Assembly (NCBI RefSeq): GCF_009769385.1
Contig: NZ_ML775960.1
Location: forward strand, 430,842 to 494,841
Length of the DNA: 64,000 bases
From: Saccharothrix deserti
GTDB lineage: Bacteria > Actinomycetota > Actinomycetes > Mycobacteriales > Pseudonocardiaceae
Direction: 5' to 3'
Shown here: piece by piece, positions 1-8,317 of the stretch
Position numbering within the stretch: the first letter of the stretch is position 1
How the letters are laid out: each line of letters starts with the position of its first letter
Made by a program: the position numbers and the translations under genes
The notes under the pieces: model-generated
Told to the model about the DNA's origin: nothing
Database searches by the model: none
Seen by the model: the letters and a program-made list of their open reading frames with translations, nothing else

Positions 1-1244
1 GCCAGCTCCGACTCGGGCAGGTGTCCGTCGTAGTAGCTCCGCCGGGCCTTCACGTACACGTCGACGAGCTGCGTCATGTCGTCTTGGCGCGGCGTGCGCA
101 CGGTGATCGTCCCCATGTTCCAGGGACGCGACAGCGTTGGCGAGGTTGTCCGGATCTCGTGCTTCGGCACGTCCGGCGCGAGGAACGCCAGCAGCCGCTC
201 ACCTTCGCGTTCCACCTCGTCCATTGTGGACAAGCGGTGGAACGGTCGCAGCTCCAGCGTGGCGACCTCCTTGGTGCGGTGCAGTTTCCAGTCGCCCGCC
301 GTGAGGCCGTCGACCAGGAAGAACTGCGGCACCGGGCCGTGCGGGTCGTAGTTCCGCGCGCGCACGTCATCGGTGACGACCCGGCGTCGGTCGGCGTGCG
401 AGAGCAGGATGTTGTCGAAGTCGTAGAGGAACCGCGCCGGCGCGGGCACGTCCTCGGCCGGCCTGGGCGCGTCGGGCAGGTCGAACAGCTCCTGGCCGTC
501 CTCGTCGCGCAGCCGCAGCAGGGGCAGCCGTTCGACCACCTCGCGCAGCCTGGTCAGGCCGGACCAGGTCTGGACGTCCTTCACCGTCGCCGGACCGAAC
601 GCGGCCAGGTACCGCAGCACCATGTCGTCCACCGACGGCTCATCTACAGAGAACTTGTCCATTGGGGAGGCGCCCAGCCACGTCTCCACACTCGTGTGCG
701 CGATGGCGCCGCTGCGACCCCACACGCCACGCGGCGGCACCTGCACCAACGGCACCAGGCAGCGGATCGCGTAGGCCAGCGCGGCGGGCTCGCGGTCCGG
801 CCACTGCTCGTGCAGCAGGGTGCCCAACTCCTTGTTGGTGCGCGGCTTCTCGGCCAGCAGCACACGGCCGGCGGCCACCACGGCGTCCACGTCCAGACCC
901 CGCATGTCGCGGCCGTGGGTGGAGTTGCGGAACAGGTCCCGTTCGAGCACGGGCTGGACCAGCGGACGCAGCTTCAGGGCGTCCTCGGCGGTGACCAGGT
1001 GGATCGTGGAACGCATCACCGCGATGCGCACGAGCGCGCGGTCCACCAGCAGGTCGGCGGCCTGGTCGGGGGTGAACCCGGCGATGCGCGACCACAGGCC
1101 CGTGTACCAGGTGTGCGGGGTCTGGGCCTGCAGTCCGACCAGGTGCGTGACGACCTCCGGCACGGTCCGGTCCGTGCGGCTCAGCAGGAACTGGCGGGCC
1201 AGGGTGGCTCGACCGAGGGCGCGACGGGTCAGTACCGGGGTCAT
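1..1244 (-). CDS. Winged-helix AlkZ/YcaQ-like protein running into a GNAT domain (3' end outside window)
   Basis: Reading from ATG at 1244, the frame is open to the window edge (414 complete codons). Residues 1 to about 365 look like the HTH_42 winged-helix family that includes the DNA glycosylases AlkZ/YcaQ. The stretch VGLQAQ at residues 36-41 contains the QxQ motif (Q39, Q41) that is catalytic in AlkZ. The first domain seems to end near FLAPDVPKHEIR. The frame then continues without a stop into residues from 377 (ATG at 116) that look like a GNAT N-terminus (TITVRTPRQDDM, then KARRSYYDGHLPE). This is either a fusion or a missed boundary with a separate start at 116. DNA-lesion removal is inferred from the family only. 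Confidence 0.75.
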   Translation of the reverse strand, partial: MTPVLTRRALGRATLARQFLLSRTDRTVPEVVTHLVGLQAQTPHTWYTGLWSRIAGFTPDQAADLLVDRALVRIAVMRSTIHLVTAEDALKLRPLVQPVLERDLFRNSTHGRDMRGLDVDAVVAAGRVLLAEKPRTNKELGTLLHEQWPDREPAALAYAIRCLVPLVQVPPRGVWGRSGAIAHTSVETWLGASPMDKFSVDEPSVDDMVLRYLAAFGPATVKDVQTWSGLTRLREVVERLPLLRLRDEDGQELFDLPDAPRPAEDVPAPARFLYDFDNILLSHADRRRVVTDDVRARNYDPHGPVPQFFLVDGLTAGDWKLHRTKEVATLELRPFHRLSTMDEVEREGERLLAFLAPDVPKHEIRTTSPTLSRPWNMGTITVRTPRQDDMTQLVDVYVKARRSYYDGHLPESEL

Positions 1245-1321
1245 GCACCCACGGTAGAACCCATTGCGGACAACTTCAGTCCTCGTATCGGGTGCGAGTT
1301 GCCCCTCCGGCCGAAAAAGTG

Positions 1322-1347
1322 ATATCACTTTGCTAAGCAAGCGATAT
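1322..1347. promoter_or_regulatory. Palindromic operator-like site before the SPFH gene
   Basis: TTGCTAAGCAA at 1330-1340 is a perfect 5+1+5 palindrome. It is flanked by ATATC (1322-1326) and GATAT (1343-1347), so the inverted repeat extends outward with a one-base offset. It ends 18 nt before the SPFH start codon, where a repressor would block expression. The cognate regulator is unknown; the ribbon-helix-helix protein at 2291 is one candidate. Confidence 0.4.
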
Positions 1348-1365
1348 GACATCAAGGGGTGGAAC

Positions 1366-2289
1366 ATGGACGCGACGACGACGGACGTGGCGGCGCGGAT
1401 GCCCGCTCCCGCGGTGCGGGAGAAGGAAGCCAACGCCGTGCCGGGGATCCTGGCGTTCCTCATCGGGCTGCTGGTGATCGCGATCGGCGCGCTGCTGGTG
1501 GTCGTGGGCGTGGCGCCGGACGAGGGCCCCAACGTGCCGGTGGTGATCACCGGCGTGCTGGTGCTCACCGGCGGCGGCATCGCGATGCGGGGGCTGTTCA
1601 CCGTGGCGCCGGGCGAGGCGCGGGTGCTGCAGTTCCTCGGCCGCTACATCGGCACGGTCCGCCAGGACGGCCTGCGCTGGGCGAACCCGTTCAGCACGCG
1701 GGTCAAGGTCTCCACCCGGATCCGCAACCACGAGACCGCCACGCTCAAGGTCAACGACGCGGACGGCAACCCGATCGAGATCGCCGCCGTGGTGGTGTGG
1801 CAGGTGGACGACACCGCGCGGGCGATGTTCGAGGTGGACGACTTCGTGCGGTTCGTCGGCATCCAGACCGAGACCGCGGTGCGGCACATCGCCACCAGCT
1901 ACCCGTACGACAACCACGACGAGACCGGGCTGTCGCTGCGGGAGAACGCGGACGAGATCACCGAGACGCTGTCGCTGGAGATCGCGGCACGGGTGCAGGC
2001 GGCCGGTGTGAAGGTGATCGAATCACGGCTCACGCACCTGGCCTACTCTCCGGAGATCGCGCAGGCGATGCTGCAACGCCAGCAGGCGGGTGCGGTCGTC
2101 GCGGCGCGGACGCGGATCGTGGAGGGCGCGGTCGGCATGGTCCAGCTCGCGCTGGCCAGGCTCGCCGAGGAGGACGTGGTGGAACTGGACGAGGAGCGCA
2201 AGGCGGCGATGGTGTCGAACCTGCTGGTCGTGCTGTGCGGCGACCGATCCACCCAGCCCGTGGTCAACGCCGGGTCGTTGTACACCTGA
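1366..2289 (+). CDS. SPFH/Band 7 domain membrane protein
   Basis: 307 aa. Two hydrophobic segments lie near residues 27-49 ([20 protein letters not shown]) and 57-75. They are followed by an SPFH/prohibitin-type domain ([21 protein letters not shown], then GLRWANPF) and a charged helical C-terminal region with an alternating A/E/R pattern. Family members form membrane microdomain scaffolds; a specific role here is not known. The ATG at 1366 is chosen because AAGGGG lies at 1354-1359 and the hydrophobic segments follow directly. The stop is 1 nt from the start of the next gene, so the two are probably co-translated. Confidence 0.85.
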   Translation: MDATTTDVAARMPAPAVREKEANAVPGILAFLIGLLVIAIGALLVVVGVAPDEGPNVPVVITGVLVLTGGGIAMRGLFTVAPGEARVLQFLGRYIGTVRQDGLRWANPFSTRVKVSTRIRNHETATLKVNDADGNPIEIAAVVVWQVDDTARAMFEVDDFVRFVGIQTETAVRHIATSYPYDNHDETGLSLRENADEITETLSLEIAARVQAAGVKVIESRLTHLAYSPEIAQAMLQRQQAGAVVAARTRIVEGAVGMVQLALARLAEEDVVELDEERKAAMVSNLLVVLCGDRSTQPVVNAGSLYT

Positions 2290-2290
2290 C

Positions 2291-2509
2291 GTGGCCGAGC
2301 GCAAGAGCGTCCTGCTGCGCCTCGACCCGGCGGTGCACGACGCGCTGACGAGGTGGGCGAACGACGAGCTGCGCAGCACGAACGCGCAGATCGAGTTCCT
2401 GCTGCGCCGCGCGCTCGCCGAAGCCGGTCGGCTGCCCTCCGGGGCCGCCGACCAACCCAGGCGCGGTCGGCCCCGCAAGAGCGGTGCGGGCGGCGAACCC
2501 GACTCCTAG
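2291..2509 (+). CDS. Small ribbon-helix-helix (Arc/HicB-like) DNA-binding protein
   Basis: 72 aa from GTG at 2291, one base after the SPFH stop. The first half ([20 protein letters not shown], then [18 protein letters not shown]) has the beta-strand plus two-helix pattern of Arc/CopG-type RHH proteins. The C-terminus is basic and disordered (RRGRPRKSG). RHH proteins bind DNA as dimers, so it could autoregulate at the palindrome upstream of the SPFH gene. In related actinomycetes an SPFH gene is often followed by such a protein (from memory). No toxin partner is seen. Confidence 0.7.
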   Translation: MAERKSVLLRLDPAVHDALTRWANDELRSTNAQIEFLLRRALAEAGRLPSGAADQPRRGRPRKSGAGGEPDS

Positions 2510-2554
2510 CCGAACGCCGTCGGTGCGGATCACCGCGCCGGCGGCGTTCGGCGG

Positions 2555-2594
2555 TCGATCGACCCGGCATTCGATCGACCCGGTGTTTGATCAA
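2555..2594. repeat. 13-bp direct repeat and short palindrome upstream of the VOC gene
   Basis: TCGATCGACCCGG occurs at 2555-2567 and again at 2571-2583 (16-bp period). It is followed by the palindrome TTGATCAA at 2587-2594, all within 40 bp upstream of the next gene. It may be a regulator-binding array or simply a local duplication. Confidence 0.5.
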
Positions 2595-2631
2595 CTCGCG
2601 GAGCGGGCCGGCCGGTGCGAACGTTGACGGG

Positions 2632-3435
2632 GTGAGCGAGCTGAACTCCCCGTACGCACCCGGAACGCCGGCGTGGGTGGACATGATGACCACCGACCGC
2701 CAGGCCACCATGGACTTCTACGGCGGCCTGTTCGGCTGGGACTTCGAGATCGGCGGGCCCGAGACCGGGCACTACACGATGGCATTGGTGCGCGGGCTGC
2801 CCGTGGCCGGGTTCGGCGAGATGCCGGCGGACGTGACGTTCCCCGTGGTGTGGACGACGTACCTGGCCACCGACGACCTCGACGAGTCCCTGGAAGTGCT
2901 GAACGCCAACGGCGGCAAGGTGCTCGTGCCCGAGTTCGACACCGGCGGACCGGGGCGCGGCGCGATCGCGGTGGACCCGTTCGGTGCGGTGTTCGGGCTG
3001 TGGGAGGCGGGCACGCACATCGGCGCGTACGTGGTGAACGAGCCCGGTTCGGTGGTGTGGAACGAGTTGGCCACGCGGGACCAGTTCGGCGCGGCGGAGT
3101 TCTACCGGCAGGTGTTCGGCGTGGGCCTGGACCCGTTGCCGGACTTCCCGTACACGCAGCTCCAGGTGAACGGCCGCGCGGTGGCCGGCGTGTTCGGGAT
3201 GGCCAACGAGATCCCCGCCGAGATCCCGCCGCACTGGATGACCTACTTCGCGGTGTCCGACGCCGACGCGGCGGTCGAGCGGGTGCGCGAACTGGGCGGC
3301 GTCACGGTCGGCGACGTGGTCGAGTCGCGGTTCGGCCGGTTCACCACGGTCGGCGACCCGTTGGGGGCGACATTCAGGCTCATCCAATCGCCGCCTTCCA
3401 CCCCAGACCGACCACCAGCGCCACCACGACGGTGA
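2632..3435 (+). CDS. Two-domain VOC (glyoxalase/bleomycin-resistance) family protein
   Basis: 267 aa from GTG at 2632. It contains two tandem VOC modules: residues about 10-125 ([38 protein letters not shown]) and 135-250 ([31 protein letters not shown]). This paired arrangement resembles actinobacterial proteins annotated as hydroxylases or 27-kDa antigen CFP30B relatives. Substrate unknown. Its last 56 bp overlap the 3' end of the convergent exporter gene, so the proline-rich tail ([13 protein letters not shown]) may be the result of stop-codon drift. Confidence 0.85.
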   Translation: MSELNSPYAPGTPAWVDMMTTDRQATMDFYGGLFGWDFEIGGPETGHYTMALVRGLPVAGFGEMPADVTFPVVWTTYLATDDLDESLEVLNANGGKVLVPEFDTGGPGRGAIAVDPFGAVFGLWEAGTHIGAYVVNEPGSVVWNELATRDQFGAAEFYRQVFGVGLDPLPDFPYTQLQVNGRAVAGVFGMANEIPAEIPPHWMTYFAVSDADAAVERVRELGGVTVGDVVESRFGRFTTVGDPLGATFRLIQSPPSTPDRPPAPPRR

Positions 3436-4204
3436 GGAACACCCGGCGCACGAACGCCGATCCGCGCCGCACCGCCATCCGCGCCCCGAACACCGCGCCG
3501 GTCACGTTGCAGAGCGCGAGCACCAGACCCAAGCCCCACAACACCTTTCCGGCCGGGATGAAGTACAGCAGAGCGCCCAGGTTCATCGAGACGTTGACCA
3601 GCTTGGCCGTGGCCGAGGCGCGCAGGAACGCGAACCCGACCACGCCGACGAGCAGGAACACCAGGAACGTGCCGGCGCCCGGTCCGGCCAGCCCGTCGTA
3701 GAAGCCGATCAGCGCGCCACCCGAGGCCATCACGGCGATCTGCGCCGGGCGGGTCAACTTCGACGTCTCCGCCGCGCCCAGCTCCGGTTTGCGCCACGTG
3801 TAGAGGCCGACGCCGACCAGCGCGACGAGCACCACGGCGTTGAGCACACCGGGGGCCAACGCACCCGCGACCGCCGCACCACCCACCGCCCCGGCGAACG
3901 CCGCCGACGCCATCGGCAGCGCCGACGGCCAGTCGATCGTGGTCTGCCGGACGTACGTGTGCAGGGCGGCGGACGTGCCGACCACCGACGCGATCTTGTT
4001 CGTGGCCAGCGCGAACAGCGGCTCGCCGCCGGGCGCGACCAACAGCAGCGCGGGCACGTTGATCAACCCGCCGCCGCCCACCACCGCGTCGACCGTGCCC
4101 GCGAGGGTGGCGGCCAGGCAGAGGAACAACAGGGCGGCGAGGGAGATCTGGCCGAATCCGGGCCAGTCGAGTGCGGCGGTCACGCGACCGATCAAACAGT
4201 ACAA
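3380..4204 (-). CDS. TSUP family (TauE/SafE-like) membrane exporter
   Basis: 274 aa, about eight hydrophobic segments. The N-terminal repeat carries the typical GTVDAVVGGGGLINVPALLL motif and TNKIASVVGT; a second half-repeat has YDGLAGPGAGTFLVFLL and ATAKLVNVSMN. Family members export sulfite or other small sulfonated/organic anions; substrate not predictable. ATG at 4204 is used; a GTG at codon 8 is an alternative start. It lies divergently from the GH3 gene and converges on the VOC gene. Confidence 0.88.
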   Translation of the reverse strand: MYCLIGRVTAALDWPGFGQISLAALLFLCLAATLAGTVDAVVGGGGLINVPALLLVAPGGEPLFALATNKIASVVGTSAALHTYVRQTTIDWPSALPMASAAFAGAVGGAAVAGALAPGVLNAVVLVALVGVGLYTWRKPELGAAETSKLTRPAQIAVMASGGALIGFYDGLAGPGAGTFLVFLLVGVVGFAFLRASATAKLVNVSMNLGALLYFIPAGKVLWGLGLVLALCNVTGAVFGARMAVRRGSAFVRRVFLTVVVALVVGLGWKAAIG

Positions 4205-4231
4205 GCGTACTGCATTTCATCCCTTACGGGG

Positions 4232-4245
4232 TGGAAGCGCTCCCA
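4232..4245. promoter_or_regulatory. CebR-like LacI-family operator
   Basis: TGGAAGCGCTCCCA differs at one position from the perfect palindrome TGGGAGCGCTCCCA, which is the binding site of the cellobiose repressor CebR in Streptomyces (known from that system). It lies 82 bp before the beta-glucosidase start and 27 bp before the divergent exporter start. Control by cellobiose or cello-oligosaccharides is inferred; the repressor gene is not in the window. Confidence 0.65.
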
Positions 4246-4327
4246 GAATCCGCCGTTCAGCTCTGTTGTGGGCCAGGTCACGCGGGAAGGGTGATTCCGG
4301 TTCCCGCGATCCACCTGGAGGTTCTCG

Positions 4328-6610
4328 ATGTCGAGATCCCGCAAGCGCACCGCCGTCGCCGCGTTGGCAGCACTGGCCCTCCTGGCCACCGGCGCACAGG
4401 CCGGCGGCATCATCGAACCGGCAGGCCAGGGCTACCAGGACGCCCGCGCGCCGGTCGACCGGCGGGTCGACGACCTCCTCGGGCGCATAACGCTGGAGGA
4501 GAAGGTCGGCCAGATGACGCAAATCCGGCTCGGCAAGCTGCGCGGCAACTGCGAGTGGAACCCCGGTCCGCTGCGCGAGGACTGCATGAAGACCGTGCTG
4601 GCGGACGCGAAGGTCGGCTCGATCCTGTCCGGCGGCGGTGACGCGCCGATCCCGAACACGCCGCGGGCGTGGGCGGAGATGACCAACGCCGTCCAGAAGT
4701 ACGCGCTGGACCACAGCAGGCTGCGGATTCCGCTGATCTACGGCGCGGACGGCGTGCACGGGCACTCGAACGTGCTCAGCGCCACCATGTTCCCGCACCA
4801 GATCGGCCTCGGCGCGACCTGGAACCCGCAGTTGCAGGAGCAGTTGGGCGCGTCGACCGGGCGGGCCATGCGCGCCACCGGCGTGTTCTGGAACTTCGCG
4901 CCGGTGTCCGACATCGCGCGCGACACCCGGTGGGGCCGCTACTACGAGACCTACAGCGAGGACCCGGTGCTGGCGGGCGCGTTGGCGGCGGCGAACGTGC
5001 GCGGGCAGCAGAGCTCCCCGACCGACGGCACCGCGAAGCTCACCGCGACCGCCAAGCACTTCGCGGGGTACTCGGAGCCGTTCAACGGCCACGACCGCGC
5101 GCCCGCCCAACTGCCGATCCGGTACCTCCAGGACACCGTGCTGCCCGCGTTCCAGCCGCAGTTCGACGCCGGCGTCGGCACCGTGATGATCAATTCGGGC
5201 GCGGTGAACGGTGTGCCCGCGCACGCGTCGAAGTACCTGCTGACCACGCAGTTGCGCGACCGGATGGGGTTCCGCGGCGTGGCGGTCACCGACTGGGAGG
5301 ACATCCGGTACCTGGTGGACCGCTACCACGTGGCGGCGGACTACCAGGAGGCCATCGCGATGGCCGTCAACGCCGGGGTGGACATGGCGATGGAGCCGTC
5401 GAACGCCGCGGAGTTCACCGCCGGGCTGCTGGCCGGTGTGCGCGGCGGCGCGATCAGCGGCAAGCGGATCGACCAGGCCGTGCGGCGCATCCTGAAGCTG
5501 AAGTTCGACCTCGGTCTGTTCGAGAAGCCGTTCGTCGACCCGGAGCGGGCCGACGCGATCGTGAACGGCGCCGACCGCCCGCTGGCCCGTCAAGCGGCGG
5601 CGGAGAGCGCGGTGCTGCTGCGCAACGACGGCGGTGTCCTGCCCCTGTCGACCGGCGCGGGCAAGCTCGTGGTGACCGGTGACGCGGCCGACTCCGTGAC
5701 CAGGCAGCTCGGCGGCTGGACGGTCGGCTGGCAGGGCGTGCCCGACTCGTCCCCGCTGCCGCCGACGGTGACGGTGCTGCAGGGCATCCGGGCCGCCGCG
5801 CCGTCGACGAACGTGGTCAGCGCTCCGACTCGGGCCGACGCGGTCGCGCAGGCCGGTGATGCCGACGCGGTGGTCGTGGTGCTCGGCGAGGACCCCGGCG
5901 CGGAGGGCGAGGCGGACACCGAGTCGCCCGCGTTGACCGCCGAGCAGCAGGGTCTGGTGGACGCGGTGCGGGCCACCGGCAAGCCGGTCGTGGTGGTGCT
6001 GCTGACCGGCCGCCCGCAGGTGCTCGGCACGGTGGCCGACGCTCCCGCGCTGGTCGCGGGCTGGCTGCCGGGCTCCGAGGGCGGGAGCGCGATCGCCGAC
6101 GTGCTGTTCGGCACGGTGAACCCGAGCGGGAAGCTGCCGGTGTCGTGGCCGAAGGAGGTCGGTGACCAGCCGTTCTCGTACGACCAGGTGCGCGGCGCGA
6201 ACGCGGCTCCGGGATCGGGGTACGACCCGGCGTTCGCGTTCGGGCACGGCCTGTCGTACACCACGTTCACCACGTCGACGCCGACGGTGAAGTCCGCGCA
6301 GGTGCGGCGGGACGAGCAGGTGAAGGTGTCGGTGACCGTGGCCAACACCGGTGCGCGGGACGGGACGCTCGTCGTGCCGGTGTACGTGCACCAGCCGGTG
6401 AGCAAGGTGTTGACGCCGCAGCAGCGCCTGGTCGGGTTCACGCGCGTGGCGTTGAAGGCGGGCGAGGAGCGGACCGTCGAGGTGGCGTTCGACGTGAAGC
6501 GCCTCGCGGTGACCTCGGGCGACATGGACGGCTCGGGCACGCCGGAGGTGGCGAAGGGCGGTTACGAGGTCGTGGTCGGCGACGGGAGGGCTCGATTCAC
6601 GGTGCGGTGA
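4328..6610 (+). CDS. Secreted glycoside hydrolase family 3 beta-glucosidase
   Basis: 760 aa. Sec-type signal peptide (basic MSRSRKR, then AVAALAALALLATGAQA). The GH3 N-terminal barrel follows (DDLLGRITLEEKVGQMTQ, IPLIYGADGVHGH, KHFAGY). The probable nucleophile is the Asp of GVAVTDWED. Then come a GH3 C-terminal domain (ESAVLLRNDGGVLPLS, GKPVVVVLLTGRPQVLG, GKLPVSWP) and a fibronectin-III-like tail (VSVTVANTGARDGTLVVPVY). Length fits BglX-type enzymes. It should release glucose from cello-oligosaccharides outside the cell. TGGAGG at 4316-4321 supports the start. The CebR-like operator upstream supports cellobiose control. Confidence 0.93.
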   Translation: MSRSRKRTAVAALAALALLATGAQAGGIIEPAGQGYQDARAPVDRRVDDLLGRITLEEKVGQMTQIRLGKLRGNCEWNPGPLREDCMKTVLADAKVGSILSGGGDAPIPNTPRAWAEMTNAVQKYALDHSRLRIPLIYGADGVHGHSNVLSATMFPHQIGLGATWNPQLQEQLGASTGRAMRATGVFWNFAPVSDIARDTRWGRYYETYSEDPVLAGALAAANVRGQQSSPTDGTAKLTATAKHFAGYSEPFNGHDRAPAQLPIRYLQDTVLPAFQPQFDAGVGTVMINSGAVNGVPAHASKYLLTTQLRDRMGFRGVAVTDWEDIRYLVDRYHVAADYQEAIAMAVNAGVDMAMEPSNAAEFTAGLLAGVRGGAISGKRIDQAVRRILKLKFDLGLFEKPFVDPERADAIVNGADRPLARQAAAESAVLLRNDGGVLPLSTGAGKLVVTGDAADSVTRQLGGWTVGWQGVPDSSPLPPTVTVLQGIRAAAPSTNVVSAPTRADAVAQAGDADAVVVVLGEDPGAEGEADTESPALTAEQQGLVDAVRATGKPVVVVLLTGRPQVLGTVADAPALVAGWLPGSEGGSAIADVLFGTVNPSGKLPVSWPKEVGDQPFSYDQVRGANAAPGSGYDPAFAFGHGLSYTTFTTSTPTVKSAQVRRDEQVKVSVTVANTGARDGTLVVPVYVHQPVSKVLTPQQRLVGFTRVALKAGEERTVEVAFDVKRLAVTSGDMDGSGTPEVAKGGYEVVVGDGRARFTVR

Positions 6611-6737
6611 GCTGCCCTGATATCCTTCTTTGCCGTACCCGCGCGGCATTCCGCTGTGGAGGAAAACCGCCCTTCCGGGGGCGGAGCCGGTGACAAGCGC
6701 GGTACGACTCCTAGACCGAGGAAAAGGTGGCTTTCGC

Positions 6738-6998
6738 GTGGCGAACATCAAGTCCCAGCTGAAGCGGATCAAGACCAACGAGAAGGCGCGCCTGCGCAAC
6801 AAGGCCGTCAAGTCGTCGCTCAAGACCGCGATCCGCAAGTTCCGTGAGGCCGCCGAGGCCGGTGACAAGGAGAAGGCCCTCGTGCTGGTGCGGGAGGCTT
6901 CCCGCAAGCTCGACAAGGCCGTCTCCAAGGGCGTCATCCACGCCAACCAGGCCGCCAACAAGAAGTCGGCGCTCGCCCGGCGCGCCAACCAGATCTGA
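6738..6998 (+). CDS. rpsT: 30S ribosomal protein S20
   Basis: 86 aa from GTG at 6738, preceded by GAGGAAAAGGTGG. The sequence [20 protein letters not shown] and the basic helical hairpin ending in [15 protein letters not shown] are diagnostic for S20, which binds 16S rRNA in the body of the small subunit. A leader of more than 100 nt separates it from the beta-glucosidase gene, so it has its own promoter. It is opposite in orientation to holA, as in mycobacteria. Confidence 0.97.
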   Translation: MANIKSQLKRIKTNEKARLRNKAVKSSLKTAIRKFREAAEAGDKEKALVLVREASRKLDKAVSKGVIHANQAANKKSALARRANQI

Positions 6999-7017
6999 TC
7001 TGGTTCTCCGTCGCCTG

Positions 7018-7054
7018 AAAGGGCCGCTCCCCCGCACGGGGTGAGCGGCCCTTT
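7018..7054. terminator. Intrinsic terminator between rpsT and holA
   Basis: AAAGGGCCGCTC (7018-7029) pairs with GAGCGGCCCTTT (7043-7054), a perfect 12-bp stem with a 13-nt loop that itself contains CCCCG/CGGGG pairing. It ends rpsT transcription 20 nt after the stop. Because it lies between convergent genes, it can serve holA as well. Confidence 0.85.
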
Positions 7055-7099
7055 CACGTTTCCGACGCTCGGTCGCGTTTCCGGTGCCGTTGCCGGCGC

Positions 7100-8083
7100 T
7101 CAGCGCCGCCCGTGCGCCGCGACGATCTTCAACACCGCGCGCTCCAGCGCGTAACCCGAGTCGGCCGCGACGCCCTTCACGTCGGCGTTCAGATCGGCGA
7201 CGACCGTCATGGCCGCCGCGAGCCCCCGGTCGTCCCAGCCACGCGTCTGCCCCTGGGCCTTCCTGATCTTCCACGGCGGCATGCCCAGCTCGCCCGCGAG
7301 CCTGTTCGGGTCACCCCGGCCCACCGCGGACACCCGTGCGACCGTGCGCACGGCGTCCGCCAGCGCGTCGGCCACGAGCACGTGCGGCACACCGAGCTGG
7401 ATCGCCCACCGCAACGCCTCCAGCGCACCGGCCCGGTCGCCCATCACGGCCTTCTCCGCGACCGCGAACCCGGTCACCTCGGCCCGGCCCCGGTGGTAGC
7501 GGTGGACCGCCTCGGCGTCGACCTTGCCGTCGGTGTCCGCGACGAGCTGCGAGGCCGCCGCCGCCAACTCGCGCAGGTCCGACCCGACCGCGTCGATCAG
7601 CGCCGCCACGGCCTCCGGATCGGCCTTGCCGCCGCCCGCCGACCGGATCTCGTTGCGGACGAACGCCTCGCGGTCCGCGGCCCTGGTGATCTTGGGGCAC
7701 TCGGTCACCCGGGCGCCGGCCTTGCGCAGTGCCGCGGGCAGGTCCTTGGCCACCTTGCTGCGCCCGCCGCCGGTGTGGACGACCACCAGCGTCACCCCGT
7801 CGGCCGGGGCCTTGGCGTAGGCGATGACCGCGTCGGCGATCTCCTTGCCGATCTCCTGCGCCGCCTCCAGGGCGATCACCCGACCCTCGGCGAACAGCGA
7901 CGGGCTCACCAGTTCGACCAGCTCAGGCAGGGTGAGATCGGTCACGCGGACGCGGGTCAGGTCGGCCTGCGGATCGACTTTCCGCGCCACCTCCAGCGCG
8001 CCGCGCACCGCGCGCTCGACCAGCAACTCCTCCTCGCCGACGATCAGGTGCACTGCGTCGGGCGTGTCAGCGGGCGCACTCAC
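7100..8083 (-). CDS. holA: DNA polymerase III subunit delta
   Basis: 327 aa from GTG at 8083. It is the clamp-loader subunit that opens the beta clamp. The N-terminal domain starts AVHLIVGEEELLVERAVRGA; the middle has ITRAADREAFVRNEI and DLRELAAAASQLVADTDGKV; the C-terminal collar-like part has LNADVKGVAADSGYALERAV. GTG is chosen over ATG at 8188 because the latter would run into the thrC riboswitch and has no conserved sequence. The position next to rpsT and downstream of comEC is the conserved actinobacterial arrangement. Confidence 0.93.
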   Translation of the reverse strand: MSAPADTPDAVHLIVGEEELLVERAVRGALEVARKVDPQADLTRVRVTDLTLPELVELVSPSLFAEGRVIALEAAQEIGKEIADAVIAYAKAPADGVTLVVVHTGGGRSKVAKDLPAALRKAGARVTECPKITRAADREAFVRNEIRSAGGGKADPEAVAALIDAVGSDLRELAAAASQLVADTDGKVDAEAVHRYHRGRAEVTGFAVAEKAVMGDRAGALEALRWAIQLGVPHVLVADALADAVRTVARVSAVGRGDPNRLAGELGMPPWKIRKAQGQTRGWDDRGLAAAMTVVADLNADVKGVAADSGYALERAVLKIVAAHGRR

Positions 8084-8183
8084 GGCGCGATCCTCCCACG
8101 GGCGACCGACGTCCGGATGGTGGACGTCGCTGGCTGAGGGTCGGGATCGTGCCGTAGCTTGAAGCGACCACAACTGAATACCG

Positions 8184-8304
8184 CTCATCCAGAGGGGCAG
8201 AGGGATCGGCCCGAAGAAGCCCCGGCAACCCGTCGTTCAGCGCGCGTCCTCGTGCGCGGCGATCACGGTGCCAATTCCGACCCGCGACGCGCGGGAAAGA
8301 TGAG
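8184..8304 (+). ncRNA. SAM riboswitch (SAM-I/SAM-IV clan) in the thrC leader
   Basis: The S-box core is readable in order: CTCATCC (8184-8190, P1 5' strand), CAGAGGGG, GGCCCGAAGAAGCC, CGGCAACC, GGTGCCAATTCC (8267-8278), then GATGAG (8299-8304, P1 3' strand pairing with CTCATC). The thrC Shine-Dalgarno GAGGAG (8302-8307) overlaps the P1 3' strand. SAM binding, which stabilises P1, would therefore hide the ribosome site: translational repression by SAM (inference). The SAM-I versus SAM-IV subclass is not resolved by eye. Confidence 0.88.
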
Positions 8305-8317
8305 GAGATACCTCGCG

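Noticed and set aside
4217-7057. A 946-codon open frame on the minus strand across the GH3 and rpsT genes
   Set aside because: Antisense shadow of the GH3 gene: composition is His/Arg/Val-rich with no domains, while the plus frame gives an intact enzyme and S20.
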